This document shows, one piece after another, positions 19,064 through 27,995 of a stretch of 64,000 nt of DNA. Every line of letters starts with the position of its first letter. Position 1 is the first letter of the stretch. The stretch lies in contig NZ_JALKBC010000006.1 of the NCBI RefSeq assembly GCF_023015865.1, positions 186,001-250,000 on the forward strand. The letters are read 5' to 3'. A model generated the notes under the pieces. The model saw nothing but the letters and a program-made list of their open reading frames with translations. It was not told the DNA's origin and did no database searches. Position numbers and translations under genes: made by a program. The stretch is from Arenibacter sp. F26102. Its GTDB lineage: Bacteria > Bacteroidota > Bacteroidia > Flavobacteriales > Flavobacteriaceae.

Positions 19064-19091
19064 TATGGAATGCAGTTTTATGGATGTTTGA

Positions 19092-20159
19092 CTAGTCCAG
19101 TATCTTTTTGGCATTTTCGTTATACACCTTTTTCAAAACTTCATCACTAAGTCCCAAACCGTTAAAGGACCAGTGATAAGATGAGATATTTTTATCGTAA
19201 AAATGCTCGTCCTCGGTTTCTAAAATTCGAAATGTCAATTCGTACATTTCTGGGTCATTGCCCATATCCGTACCATAAACTAATTTGTCCTGATACTTTT
19301 CATAAAAACGTTTTGTATAACGGGGAACGGCAGCAGTTTCAGCAAATCTGGCCGATATATCGGCGTACATATTATCATATTTACCCAACAACCTTCCAAG
19401 AATTTCCAAATCATGGCTACAATTAGCAAAGTGACAAGCTATAAAAGTAGTCTTCGGATTTTCCCTAACCGCATTTTCTAGGGTAGCAATTAATTGCCCG
19501 TGGGTCAACAACCCCTCCTTTTGAGTATCTATGCGCCATTTGTAAGCGTTCATCAGCCCATCATTATGAACATCCATGGGTTCGTACATCCACATGGGAT
19601 CAGCAACATGAATGCTAACAGGCATGCCAAGTTCCCCACATTTTTCCCACAGAGCCTTCATCCTCTCATCATCTGCATGCATTCCTTTTGTCGGAGTGGG
19701 TTTGGAGTAAAAGAAACCAAGACCTTTATCGCCCAATTCGCCAACTCCCCTAGCTCCCATCTTGTAGCATCTTTCCAATTCCTTTACAGCGTTTTTACTC
19801 CATCCCTTTTCATTGTAACCCGTAAAATCGAAACCGCACCAAAGTTCAAATCTGTCCCCATATTTGGAGTAAAGGTTTACAATACTATCAAAGGACTTCC
19901 CGGTTTGGTAGGTAAGTATAATGGATTTTGCAATCCCAAATTTGTCCATTGTCTTTACCCATTCCCTTATTTCCAGTTCTGATTTGGGATTGGGATGCGA
20001 ATGAAAATCCACCACAGGAAATTTAGCTTTGGCTATTTTGGTCTTTGGAATATTGTAAATGGATACAGGGTCGTAATCCTTTAATAACATATCTTCCTGC
20101 GCTCTAACAGTATTGGAAATAAAAACAACCGAAAAAAAAATGATGGCATAAACTTTCAT
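19092..20159 (-). CDS. Secreted metal-dependent amidohydrolase (Amidohydro_2 family)
   Basis: A 355-residue protein with an N-terminal signal peptide (to about residue 21, ending VRAQ) and a TIM-barrel amidohydrolase fold. The metal motif VDFHSH is present near residue 50, a conserved HFANCSHD near 240, and YGTDMGND near 300. Family members hydrolyse or decarboxylate cyclic and aromatic acids, or lactones. The substrate is unknown. It is not in an operon with a recognisable pathway. Gene ends are 29 bp from the convergent PIG-L gene. Confidence 0.75.
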   Translation of the reverse strand: MKVYAIIFFSVVFISNTVRAQEDMLLKDYDPVSIYNIPKTKIAKAKFPVVDFHSHPNPKSELEIREWVKTMDKFGIAKSIILTYQTGKSFDSIVNLYSKYGDRFELWCGFDFTGYNEKGWSKNAVKELERCYKMGARGVGELGDKGLGFFYSKPTPTKGMHADDERMKALWEKCGELGMPVSIHVADPMWMYEPMDVHNDGLMNAYKWRIDTQKEGLLTHGQLIATLENAVRENPKTTFIACHFANCSHDLEILGRLLGKYDNMYADISARFAETAAVPRYTKRFYEKYQDKLVYGTDMGNDPEMYELTFRILETEDEHFYDKNISSYHWSFNGLGLSDEVLKKVYNENAKKILD

Positions 20160-20323
20160 ATTGAGGATTTTTTGGTATAAGTTGATAATGACAAACCCAT
20201 ATCGCTCAAATATAACGATTTAAGCCATACTTGGTACCACTAATTCAACACGACAAAAATCAAAACCAAGGTAATTAAATTAGGTTCAAAGTTTCATTAA
20301 CCCTAATACTTTTACCGAAGTCG

Positions 20324-21145
20324 TTAAATTTTAAAAGTGATAACAGGTATTTTGGAATGATTGGTCACATCCTCCCCTATACTACCCATAAGAAAGTGGG
20401 AAAGTCCTTTTCTTCCATGTGTGGGCAAACCTATTAAATCGGCATTCCTACCTTCACTAAAACTAAGTATTCCCCTTTCTACGGTATAGTCATTATATAT
20501 CTCGACCTCCAAACTCGCTTTCGCCAAATGTAGAAACTTATTAATTTTTTTGAAGGCATCTTTTGTGCTCAAGAAATTATCTCCTGGAGTATTAATATTT
20601 ACCAAAATCAATTCTGCATCAAGCTTATCTGCCAATTTTTTTGCCTTATGAAAGGCTTCCAGGTTTTCCTCCTCAAAATCACAGGCAAATACAAATCTCT
20701 TCACCTCGAAACCCTCAATATAATCCTTGATTACTAGGACCGGAATATTGGAATTTCTTACCATTTTTTCAGCATTGGAACCCACAAAAATTTCTTTGAT
20801 TCCATCGGTCCCTTGAGAACCCATTACAATTAGATCAGCATCATGCTTTTCTGCAATGGCATTCACTTCGCTATACACCTTATGGTGTTTAACAATAGGC
20901 GTAGTCTTGATGCCCTTTAAGTATGGTTTATCCAAAAATGATTCAAACCTTTTTTCTGCCAGTTTTATTAAAAAAACAGCTTGTTCGTAATGCGCCTGCT
21001 CATTGGATGAAACAAGAGCCGCCGACAATTCCAGCATATGCAGAACGAAAATCTCAGAGCCATATTTTGTAGCGATGGAAGCTGCGGTTTTTAATGCATT
21101 TTCGGATTGTTCTGAAAAATCTACGGGTACTATAATTTTTTTCAT
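20324..21145 (-). CDS. Universal stress protein, two tandem Usp domains
   Basis: A 273-residue protein with two UspA domains. The first has the nucleotide-binding pattern G-S-Q-G followed by nine residues and GS (around residues 105-120). The second ends with a similar THGRKG...MGSIGE segment, so both domains may bind nucleotide, unlike the protein at 4244. It follows hemN by 84 bp on the same strand with no obvious own operator, so it is probably cotranscribed with hemN under the Fnr-type regulator. Confidence 0.85.
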   Translation of the reverse strand: MKKIIVPVDFSEQSENALKTAASIATKYGSEIFVLHMLELSAALVSSNEQAHYEQAVFLIKLAEKRFESFLDKPYLKGIKTTPIVKHHKVYSEVNAIAEKHDADLIVMGSQGTDGIKEIFVGSNAEKMVRNSNIPVLVIKDYIEGFEVKRFVFACDFEEENLEAFHKAKKLADKLDAELILVNINTPGDNFLSTKDAFKKINKFLHLAKASLEVEIYNDYTVERGILSFSEGRNADLIGLPTHGRKGLSHFLMGSIGEDVTNHSKIPVITFKI

Positions 21146-21229
21146 CTGTTTATATTTATTAATAATTTTAAACTAGAAATTAAATATTGAGCCCGAACCT
21201 TAGATTACCTAAACAGGCGTATGAAACAG

Positions 21230-22591
21230 CTAGATAGTCATTGAAAACAATCTTGTATCAGGCGCTTTACGATGCAGGAACAAATCGAATGCCATACATA
21301 CATTACGCACAAAGGGCCTTCCCTTTTCGGTAACATAAATACTGTCTGAAGATATTTCCACCAACCCATCCAAAGCCATTTCACTTAGCTTATCCCTTAC
21401 GACATCCAACTCGCTGAACACTTCATGTTGATTTTCCCAACTAGTCTTAAATCTACACATTAAATTTAAGATATGCTTCCGAATAATCTTGTCTTCCTTG
21501 GTTAAAATATGTCCTCTATAAATTGGAATAATATTATTTTCAACAAGATGGCTGTACTCTTCCAGGTTTTTTACATTTTGGGCAAAGCTATCCCAACTAT
21601 CACTAATACTGGAAACTCCCAAACCGATCATTACACGTGTTTTAGAAGCAGTATAGCCCATAAAATTTCTATGTAACGTCCCATTATCCATGGCTTTATA
21701 GAGCGTATCCGTCTTTAGTGAAAAATGATCCATCCCTATTTCGGAATAACCAACCTCACCCAACAACGCCTTTCCCATTTCATACTGCTCCCGCTTTTCC
21801 TCAGCAGTAGGCAGGTCTGAATCTTTATACCCTCTTTGTCCATTTCCCTTCAACCAAGGGACATGTGCATAACTATAGAAGGCCAAACGGTCTGGCATTA
21901 ACTCCTTGGTCTTTAAGATTGTTTGGGCAACATCGTCTTTGGATTGGAAGGGCAAACCAAAAATAATATCATGTCCTACCGAAGTATACCCAATTTCCCT
22001 AGCCCATTCGGTAACATTTTTTACGTTGGCAAAAGGTTGCAACCTATGAATGGCAAGCTGAACTTTTTTATTATAATCCTGAACTCCATAACTCACTCTT
22101 CTAAAACCTACATTGTAAAGGGCCTGCAGGTGTTCCTTGGTGGTGTTGTTTGGATGTCCTTCAAAGCTAAATTCATAATTCTCCGCACGGGCGGCAGTTT
22201 TAAAAATGCCATTAACAAGTCGGGTTAAATTTTCAGGGGAGAAAAATGTTGGGGTTCCCCCTCCCAGATGGAGTTCCTTTATTCTTGGTTTTGTATTGAA
22301 CAAATCGCAATAAAGCTTCCACTCCTTTAAGACATTGCTTATATATGGATTTTCAACTTCATGTCTCTTGGTTATTCTTTTATGGCAGCCACAAAATGTA
22401 CAAAGGCTTTCACAGAAAGGCAAATGAATGTAGAGACTAATTCCTTGGTCCTCATTACTTTCATTAAAACTATCGATTAAAGTAGATTTCCATTGAAGAC
22501 CAGAAAAAGATTCCAAATCCCAATAGGGAACAGTAGGGTAACTGGTATAACGGGGGCCAGGAATATTATATTTTTGGACCAAATTGGACAT
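21230..22591 (-). CDS. hemN: Oxygen-independent coproporphyrinogen III oxidase
   Basis: A 453-residue radical SAM enzyme that decarboxylates coproporphyrinogen III to protoporphyrinogen IX without oxygen. The CxxxCxxC cluster motif with the HemN-type trailing cysteine is seen in CESLCTFCGCHK near residues 59-70, followed by LHLGGGTPTFF. The length is typical of true HemN (about 455), longer than HemW. The promoter carries TGACACTTATCA, which fits induction at low oxygen together with the cbb3 oxidase that needs haem. Confidence 0.93.
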   Translation of the reverse strand: MSNLVQKYNIPGPRYTSYPTVPYWDLESFSGLQWKSTLIDSFNESNEDQGISLYIHLPFCESLCTFCGCHKRITKRHEVENPYISNVLKEWKLYCDLFNTKPRIKELHLGGGTPTFFSPENLTRLVNGIFKTAARAENYEFSFEGHPNNTTKEHLQALYNVGFRRVSYGVQDYNKKVQLAIHRLQPFANVKNVTEWAREIGYTSVGHDIIFGLPFQSKDDVAQTILKTKELMPDRLAFYSYAHVPWLKGNGQRGYKDSDLPTAEEKREQYEMGKALLGEVGYSEIGMDHFSLKTDTLYKAMDNGTLHRNFMGYTASKTRVMIGLGVSSISDSWDSFAQNVKNLEEYSHLVENNIIPIYRGHILTKEDKIIRKHILNLMCRFKTSWENQHEVFSELDVVRDKLSEMALDGLVEISSDSIYVTEKGRPFVRNVCMAFDLFLHRKAPDTRLFSMTI

Positions 22592-22616
22592 AAGCAGTTT
22601 TTGTATGAGATTGCAA

Positions 22617-22659
22617 CAAAAATACCATGATGGGGATTATTAAAATATGACACTTATCA
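22617..22659 (-). promoter_or_regulatory. Fnr-type operator and -10 element of hemN
   Basis: TGACACTTATCA lies at 22648-22659. On the minus strand TATTTTTG (22617-22624), a perfect TAnnTTTG element, is centred exactly 33 bp closer to the gene, 26 bp before the ATG. Confidence 0.75.
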
Positions 22660-22836
22660 GGTTTCCTCATAGGTCATAAAAGTTTTGTCCCGCTTTCACT
22701 CAATATAAAAACCTAAATACTCTTCTTCCCTTCATAAAATAGAATGTCCGAATACGAGAAAACCGTTAAAATCCATACAATTCAAAACTAATATTTTAAA
22801 TAATGCGTTCTAGAAGTCACTTTATGATAAAAACTA

Positions 22837-22844
22837 TATTTTTG
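22837..22844 (+). promoter_or_regulatory. TAnnTTTG -10 element upstream of nucleotidyltransferase
   Basis: TATTTTTG, a perfect match to the Bacteroidota -10 element, lies 22 bp before the ATG at 22866. No clear TTG was seen at the usual upstream distance, so the promoter is only tentative. Confidence 0.4.
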
Positions 22845-22865
22845 TAAACTTAAAAACAACCAATT

Positions 22866-23765
22866 ATGACATTACTTTTAATGGCCGCCGGTAGCGGTAG
22901 CCGATATGGAAAACTTAAACAATTTGATGATTTGGGCCCAAAGGAAGAATTTCTAATGGAATTTAGTCTATATGATGCCCTTAAAAATGGTTTTGACCAT
23001 ATAGTTGCCATTACTAAAAAAGAAAATGTTGACTACTTAAGGGATCATTTATCCAGCAGATTGCCTAAAAATGTAAAATTGGATGTTTTGGCCCAAGAAA
23101 TCACCGATCTTCCAGAAGGAGTAAGTTTTACTGGAGACAGGGCAAAACCATGGGGTACAGCACATGCTGTTTGGACAGCAAGAAATGTAATTGACAAACC
23201 CTTTGCCATAATTAATGCCGATGATTACTACGGAAAAAACGCCTTTGAAAGTGCAGCCAGCTTTATTAAAAACAATGGAAGCCAAGAGACCTTTGGTCTT
23301 ATTGCCTACATTCTAAAAAATACATTATCGGAACACGGTTCAGTTTCCAGAGGTGTCTGCAAGTCAGAAAATGGAAAACTTACCTCCATAAACGAACATA
23401 CTAAAATAGAAGCCCAAGATAATGTGATTATAGATACGGATTCAGACACCAAATTTACTGGGGAAGAATTGGTAAGCATGAACTTTTGGGTTTGTCAACC
23501 TTCCATTTTTCCATTTATTACGGAATACCTGAAAGAATTTATCGGAAATGAGGACAATATTGCCAAAGGAGAAATATACCTTCCATTCGCCATAAAAGAA
23601 ATGATCAATAGCAACCTGATAGATGTGGATGTAATTCCTTCAGCCAGTCAATGGTTTGGAGTCACTTACGCCAGCGATAAGGAAATGGCAGTTTCCGAAT
23701 TACAGCGCATGACAGATAATAAAGAATATACCTCACCTCTTTGGGACAATGTTCAGATCAACTAA
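22866..23765 (+). CDS. Sugar-1-phosphate nucleotidyltransferase
   Basis: A 299-residue enzyme of the NTP-transferase fold. The N-terminal LLMAAGSGSRYGKLKQ is a variant of the nucleotide-binding signature GxGxRxxxxxxK, and a WGTAHAVW segment and INADDYYG metal site follow (about residues 97-125). It couples a sugar 1-phosphate to a nucleoside triphosphate. The kinase gene starts three bases after its stop, so the pair probably forms a salvage route from free sugar to nucleotide sugar. UDP-N-acetylhexosamine is the likely product by analogy with the lacto-N-biose pathway, but this is inference. Confidence 0.8.
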   Translation: MTLLLMAAGSGSRYGKLKQFDDLGPKEEFLMEFSLYDALKNGFDHIVAITKKENVDYLRDHLSSRLPKNVKLDVLAQEITDLPEGVSFTGDRAKPWGTAHAVWTARNVIDKPFAIINADDYYGKNAFESAASFIKNNGSQETFGLIAYILKNTLSEHGSVSRGVCKSENGKLTSINEHTKIEAQDNVIIDTDSDTKFTGEELVSMNFWVCQPSIFPFITEYLKEFIGNEDNIAKGEIYLPFAIKEMINSNLIDVDVIPSASQWFGVTYASDKEMAVSELQRMTDNKEYTSPLWDNVQIN

Positions 23766-23768
23766 TTC

Positions 23769-24842
23769 ATGATTAAAGAAAAAACAGTTGAGCTCAACGA
23801 GCTTTTGGAAAATTTCTCCATAGAAAAGAAAACCTATCAGTTCCAAGGGATTAACCAGGGTTACATTAATGACACCTATTTAGTATTGGACAACAATTAC
23901 CCGTTGTATATTCTTCAACGGGTAAACCACAATGTTTTTAAGGATGTACATGGTCTAATGGGCAATATTGCAAATGCTTTTGAATTTCTACAGGACAAAG
24001 ACTATACCGCCATTGATCTATTAAAAACCGAAACGGGAAGTTCATATTACAAACAGGAAAAAACAGGCTATTGGAGGTTAATGACCTATATTAACAACAC
24101 CACCGCCTATGACAATGCCACCAACACAGCTATTGCGTTCCAAGCCGGTAAGGTGGTCGGAAAATTCCATCAATTGTTAGCAGATGCACCATTAGAAAGT
24201 TATGTGGATACCATACCACAATTCCATGATCTTTCCTTACGGCACAATCAATTCGAGGAATCCCTTATATCCGCAAAAAAGGAAAAATTGGAAACATCGG
24301 AAGCAGCCATCGTTTTTGCCAAGGAAACACTGGAAAAACTAAAAATATTGGACAATTCCAAGTTACCAGAACGAGTTTGCCACAACGACACCAAATTAAA
24401 CAACATCCTTTTCTCCAAGGAAGATAATACGGCTCTCTGCCTTATAGACTTGGACACTATTATGAAAGGGTATTTTTATTTTGATTTTGGCGATGCCATA
24501 AGAACAGTTGCCAATACGGCAGCTGAAGATGAACAAGATCATGACAAAATTACTTTTGAGAGGCCATTGTTTGAAGCCTTCGTAAAGGGCTTGGAGAGCA
24601 ACGGTGCCTTTTTATACAAGGAAGAAATAGACCTACTTGCCTGGGGAGCCGTATTTATGCCCTTTATACATGGTTTAAGGGCCCTAACAGACTACTTGAA
24701 CGACAATATTTATTACAAGGTATCTTACGAAAACCAAAATCTGGACCGCTGTCTTAGTTTGTTCGATTTTTCCAATAAGGCACTTCAGGAAATAGAATAC
24801 ATGACCCAAGTGGTAAAGGAGGGCTTAACACCCATAGATTAA
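23769..24842 (+). CDS. NahK-like anomeric sugar kinase (phosphotransferase/APH family)
   Basis: A 357-residue kinase of the aminoglycoside phosphotransferase fold. The catalytic loop VCHNDTKLNNILF (near residue 204) and the metal segment LIDLDTIMKGYFYFDFGDAIR (near 225) closely match the pattern of N-acetylhexosamine 1-kinase. It probably phosphorylates the anomeric carbon of GlcNAc or GalNAc. Its start is three bases after the nucleotidyltransferase stop, which would consume the sugar 1-phosphate. It converges on the LacI gene with a 23-bp gap. Exact sugar unproven. Confidence 0.75.
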   Translation: MIKEKTVELNELLENFSIEKKTYQFQGINQGYINDTYLVLDNNYPLYILQRVNHNVFKDVHGLMGNIANAFEFLQDKDYTAIDLLKTETGSSYYKQEKTGYWRLMTYINNTTAYDNATNTAIAFQAGKVVGKFHQLLADAPLESYVDTIPQFHDLSLRHNQFEESLISAKKEKLETSEAAIVFAKETLEKLKILDNSKLPERVCHNDTKLNNILFSKEDNTALCLIDLDTIMKGYFYFDFGDAIRTVANTAAEDEQDHDKITFERPLFEAFVKGLESNGAFLYKEEIDLLAWGAVFMPFIHGLRALTDYLNDNIYYKVSYENQNLDRCLSLFDFSNKALQEIEYMTQVVKEGLTPID

Positions 24843-24865
24843 TTTTATTTGGACACAGGGAACAA

Positions 24866-25882
24866 TTAAACGCTCTTGGTGGAATCCCTCACGATTAAAC
24901 TGGTTTTAATGACCTTTGTAATATTAGCGGTGTTTTTATTGTTCTCAATCCTTTCAATGAGCACTTTAGCCGCCGTTTCACCAATAAAGGTTCCATGCTG
25001 ACTCACCGCAGTGAGTGCTGGTGTTACGTAACGCGACAATTTGCCATTGGTAAATCCAACCACGGAAATGTCTTCCGGTACTCTATATCCCCTCGCTTTG
25101 ACCAATCTCAGGACCTCTACCGCCGTAATTTCATCCAAAGCCATTATACCGTCAATAGGCTTATAATTCAGCATGAAGGTCAAGAGGACCTCAAGATCGT
25201 CTTTCTTGCCAACCCTTAGAATTAATTTGTCATCATAAGGGATTCCGGCTTCCCTCAAGGCTTTTTTATATCCATCTACCCTTAATCCACCAACGCTTGA
25301 ATGGTCGATTGCCGTAACCAATGCAACCGTTTTGCAACCGAGATTTAAAAAATATTTAGTGGTTTTATAGCCCGCCTCAAAATCATCTACTATAACCTTA
25401 TCACATAAGATCTCATCAGAAACCCGATCGAACATAACCAAGGGAACCTGTTCATCCAATATATTCTGGAAATGTCCTAGCTTATTTTTAAACTGAGTTT
25501 CCTCTGCCATGGACACTATTAGACCATCAACCGTACCCCCTCCTAGGAATTCCAAAGTTGCCACTTCCTTTTCATAGGACTCATCACTGATGCAGCTAAG
25601 TAGAATATAGCCACGTTCGTTAGCTACTTTTTCTATCCCTGAAAACACTTGTGTAAAAAAATAATTGAGAATATTGGGCACCACTACCCCAATGGTTTTG
25701 GTCTTCTTTTGCAGTAGACTTAAGGCTACCTTATTGGGCCTATATTTATGTTCCTTAGCGTAGGTTTGAATCTTAAACTTCAACTCCTGGCTAATTTCAT
25801 GGCTATCATTGATAGCCTTGGAAACCGTTGAAATGGAAACATCAAAAAATTGGGCAATCTCCTTTAGGGTTATTTTTTTCAT
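24866..25882 (-). CDS. LacI-family transcriptional regulator, possibly of xylose genes
   Basis: A 338-residue regulator with an N-terminal LacI helix-turn-helix (ITLKEIAQFFDVSISTVSKA, residues 3-22) and a periplasmic-binding-protein-like effector domain. It lies downstream of xylB and xylA on the same strand, separated by the DUF559 element. A LacI-type dyad with central CG (GAAAACGATTTC) lies upstream of xylB, so regulation of xylose use is a reasonable inference. It could instead control the adjacent amino-sugar salvage pair. Confidence 0.85.
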   Translation of the reverse strand: MKKITLKEIAQFFDVSISTVSKAINDSHEISQELKFKIQTYAKEHKYRPNKVALSLLQKKTKTIGVVVPNILNYFFTQVFSGIEKVANERGYILLSCISDESYEKEVATLEFLGGGTVDGLIVSMAEETQFKNKLGHFQNILDEQVPLVMFDRVSDEILCDKVIVDDFEAGYKTTKYFLNLGCKTVALVTAIDHSSVGGLRVDGYKKALREAGIPYDDKLILRVGKKDDLEVLLTFMLNYKPIDGIMALDEITAVEVLRLVKARGYRVPEDISVVGFTNGKLSRYVTPALTAVSQHGTFIGETAAKVLIERIENNKNTANITKVIKTSLIVRDSTKSV

Positions 25883-26031
25883 AAATCTAAAATATGGCCA
25901 GAATTATGGTAATGTTATCCAAGGACCGAAAAATGCCTTTTAAATTATATCAATAACTTGAGTAAAATTTTGGGGCTTTAACAACTCCATATTCCGCAAG
26001 AAGAATCATCTGCCTTTAATATTACAATTAT

Positions 26032-26400
26032 CTACTTTTCTTTAAAATTTCCTCTTATTTCCGACAAAACGGATTGTAGGTTTTCAAACACCATTTTATT
26101 CTCGAATCTAATGACTGAAAAACCCAATTCGATTAAATATACAGTTCTTTTTTCATCATATTCCATAGCGCTAGGATTTTGATGTACACCACCATCAACC
26201 TCTATGATCAATTTATCTGATGCCAAATAAAAATCCACAATATAGTTTCCAATACTATGCTGCTTAACAAATTTTTTATCATCAAGTTGTTTTGCCCTGA
26301 TATGCTTCCAAAGAAATGCCTCTGCCGGCGTTAGGTTCTTTCTTAACTCCTTTCTAGATTCAAGTAGCTCTTTCCTGTTATGGATACACATCTTCTTCAT
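26032..26400 (-). CDS. DUF559 endonuclease-domain protein
   Basis: A 122-residue protein of the DUF559 (VSR/restriction-endonuclease-like) family. The core features are visible: LTPAEAFLWKHIRAK near residue 22, a VKQHSIGNYIVDFYL strand, IIEVDGGVH near residue 74 (the expected D-E metal site) and VIRFEN near the C-terminus. The function of the family is unproven; nicking or repair of DNA is suspected. It sits directly beside a 165-bp cluster of hairpins at 26405-26570, an arrangement often noticed in Flavobacteriaceae, which suggests the two spread together. Confidence 0.85.
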   Translation of the reverse strand: MKKMCIHNRKELLESRKELRKNLTPAEAFLWKHIRAKQLDDKKFVKQHSIGNYIVDFYLASDKLIIEVDGGVHQNPSAMEYDEKRTVYLIELGFSVIRFENKMVFENLQSVLSEIRGNFKEK

Positions 26401-26404
26401 TGTT

Positions 26405-26570
26405 GGCTCTTATTAAAGCTCCCCTCTTTACTAAAGAGGGGTGTCCAACGTGTTGGACGGGGAGATTTAGCCTGAAAATTAAATTCAGGTTTATTTACTA
26501 AAACATAATATCTTGATCCCTCCGTCTTCGCTAAAGCGAATCCACCTCCCTTTACATAAAGGGAGGAGCC
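26405..26570. mobile_element. Hairpin-rich intergenic element beside DUF559 gene
   Basis: About 165 bp made almost entirely of inverted repeats: CCCCTCTTTA-c-TAAAGAGGGG (26421-26441), GTCCAAC-gt-GTTGGAC (26443-26458), CCTGAA/TTCAGG (26471-26489), TTCGCT-aa-AGCGAA (26527-26540) and CCTCCCTTTA-ca-TAAAGGGAGG (26545-26566). The ends GGCTC (26405-26409) and GAGCC (26566-26570) are complementary, and CTCCCC (26419) can also pair with GGGGAG (26459). No coding function is seen. I read it as a small non-coding mobile or repeat element. Confidence 0.7.
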
Positions 26571-26655
26571 AAAAATCAACTAAATGATTATATCTGCAAA
26601 ATATATATTTTTACTTCAAATTCAAATATAATAGTTGTTGAACTAGCTTATATTA

Positions 26656-27981
26656 TTATATGTATTGATTGATGATGTTCTCGAACAACTCTTGTTTCCC
26701 ACTCTGTAATTGCAATTCCCCATTTTCTTGGGCCATTTTATACAGTGCCTCCAAATTAAGTTTTCCGTTCTCGAAGTCTTTTCCTTTTCCGGAATCGAAA
26801 GAGCTATATCTTTCCGCCAGCATTTTTTCATAAGCAGAGGAAGAAATAATTTTATCAGCGGTAATCAACGCCCTTGCAAAGGTATCGGCCCCTCCAATAT
26901 GTGCATGGAAAACATCGTCCATATCCGTAGAGTTTCTTCTTATTTTGGCATCAAAATTTACTCCACCACCTTGCAGTCCTCCTGCTTTTAAGAAAACCAA
27001 CATGGCTTCGGTAGTTTCTTGAATATTATTTGGAAACTGATCCGTATCCCATCCATTTTGGTAATCCCCCCGATTGGCATCTATACTGCCCAACATTCCA
27101 GCTTTGGCTGCTACAGCCAATTCGTGCTGAAAAGTGTGCTGTGCCAAAGTAGCATGATTTACCTCTATGTTTATTTTAAAATCCTTTTCCAAGCCATATT
27201 CACGAAGGAACCCTATGGCAGTGGCCGTATCAAAATCGTATTGGTGTTTGGATGGTTCCATAGGCTTGGGCTCTATAAAAAAGGTCCCTTTAAAACCTTG
27301 GGCCCTTGCATAATCCCTAGCCATTCCCAAGAATTGGGCCATATGGTCCAGTTCGCGGCCCATATCTGTATTTAGTAGAGACATATAACCTTCCCTTCCT
27401 CCCCAGAAAACATAATTCTCCCCGCCTAGGGCAATGGTAGCATCCAAGGCCAATTTTATCTGACCCCCTGCTCTTGCCACAACATTAAAATCCGGGTTGG
27501 TAGCAGCACCGTTCATATAGCGCGGATTGGAAAAACAATTTGCTGTACCCCAAAGCACCTTGATGCCGGAATCCGCTTTCTTCTCCTTTAGGTAATCCGT
27601 GATTATGGATAAACGCTTTTCCGATTCAGCAAAAGTAGCCCCCTCTTGAATAAGATCAAAATCATGGAAACAAAAATAATCAAAACCCATTTTGCTGATA
27701 AATTCAAAAGCGGCATCCGCCTTATCTTTTGCTGCCTGTACTGGATCTGATGCTTGGTCCCATGCAAAATTTTGAGTCCCAGGTCCAAAAGGATCTGCTC
27801 CTTGTCCACAGAAGGTATGCCAATAGGCAATGGCGAACCTAAAATGTTCCCGCATAGTTTTACCAGCAACTACCTGATCTGGATTGTAATATTTAAATGC
27901 CAAAGGATTATCAGATTCCTTTCCTTCAAATTTAATGTCTCCGATACCTTTAAAATATTCCTTGTTTCCTATTATTGCCAT
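26656..27981 (-). CDS. xylA: Xylose isomerase
   Basis: A 441-residue TIM-barrel metalloenzyme that interconverts D-xylose and D-xylulose in the cytosol. Signatures include [12 protein letters not shown] with the catalytic His near residue 103, the [14 protein letters not shown] block near 195, the metal-binding [16 protein letters not shown] block near 238, and GSIDANRGD near 305. The length is typical of class II enzymes. It follows xylB with a 14-bp gap, so both form an operon on the minus strand. Confidence 0.96.
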   Translation of the reverse strand: MAIIGNKEYFKGIGDIKFEGKESDNPLAFKYYNPDQVVAGKTMREHFRFAIAYWHTFCGQGADPFGPGTQNFAWDQASDPVQAAKDKADAAFEFISKMGFDYFCFHDFDLIQEGATFAESEKRLSIITDYLKEKKADSGIKVLWGTANCFSNPRYMNGAATNPDFNVVARAGGQIKLALDATIALGGENYVFWGGREGYMSLLNTDMGRELDHMAQFLGMARDYARAQGFKGTFFIEPKPMEPSKHQYDFDTATAIGFLREYGLEKDFKINIEVNHATLAQHTFQHELAVAAKAGMLGSIDANRGDYQNGWDTDQFPNNIQETTEAMLVFLKAGGLQGGGVNFDAKIRRNSTDMDDVFHAHIGGADTFARALITADKIISSSAYEKMLAERYSSFDSGKGKDFENGKLNLEALYKMAQENGELQLQSGKQELFENIINQYI

Positions 27982-27995
27982 CTCTTTATTTTTTA

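Noticed and set aside
26397-26579. 60-codon frame across the hairpin element
   Set aside because: It only translates inverted repeats; the stretch is better explained as a non-coding element.
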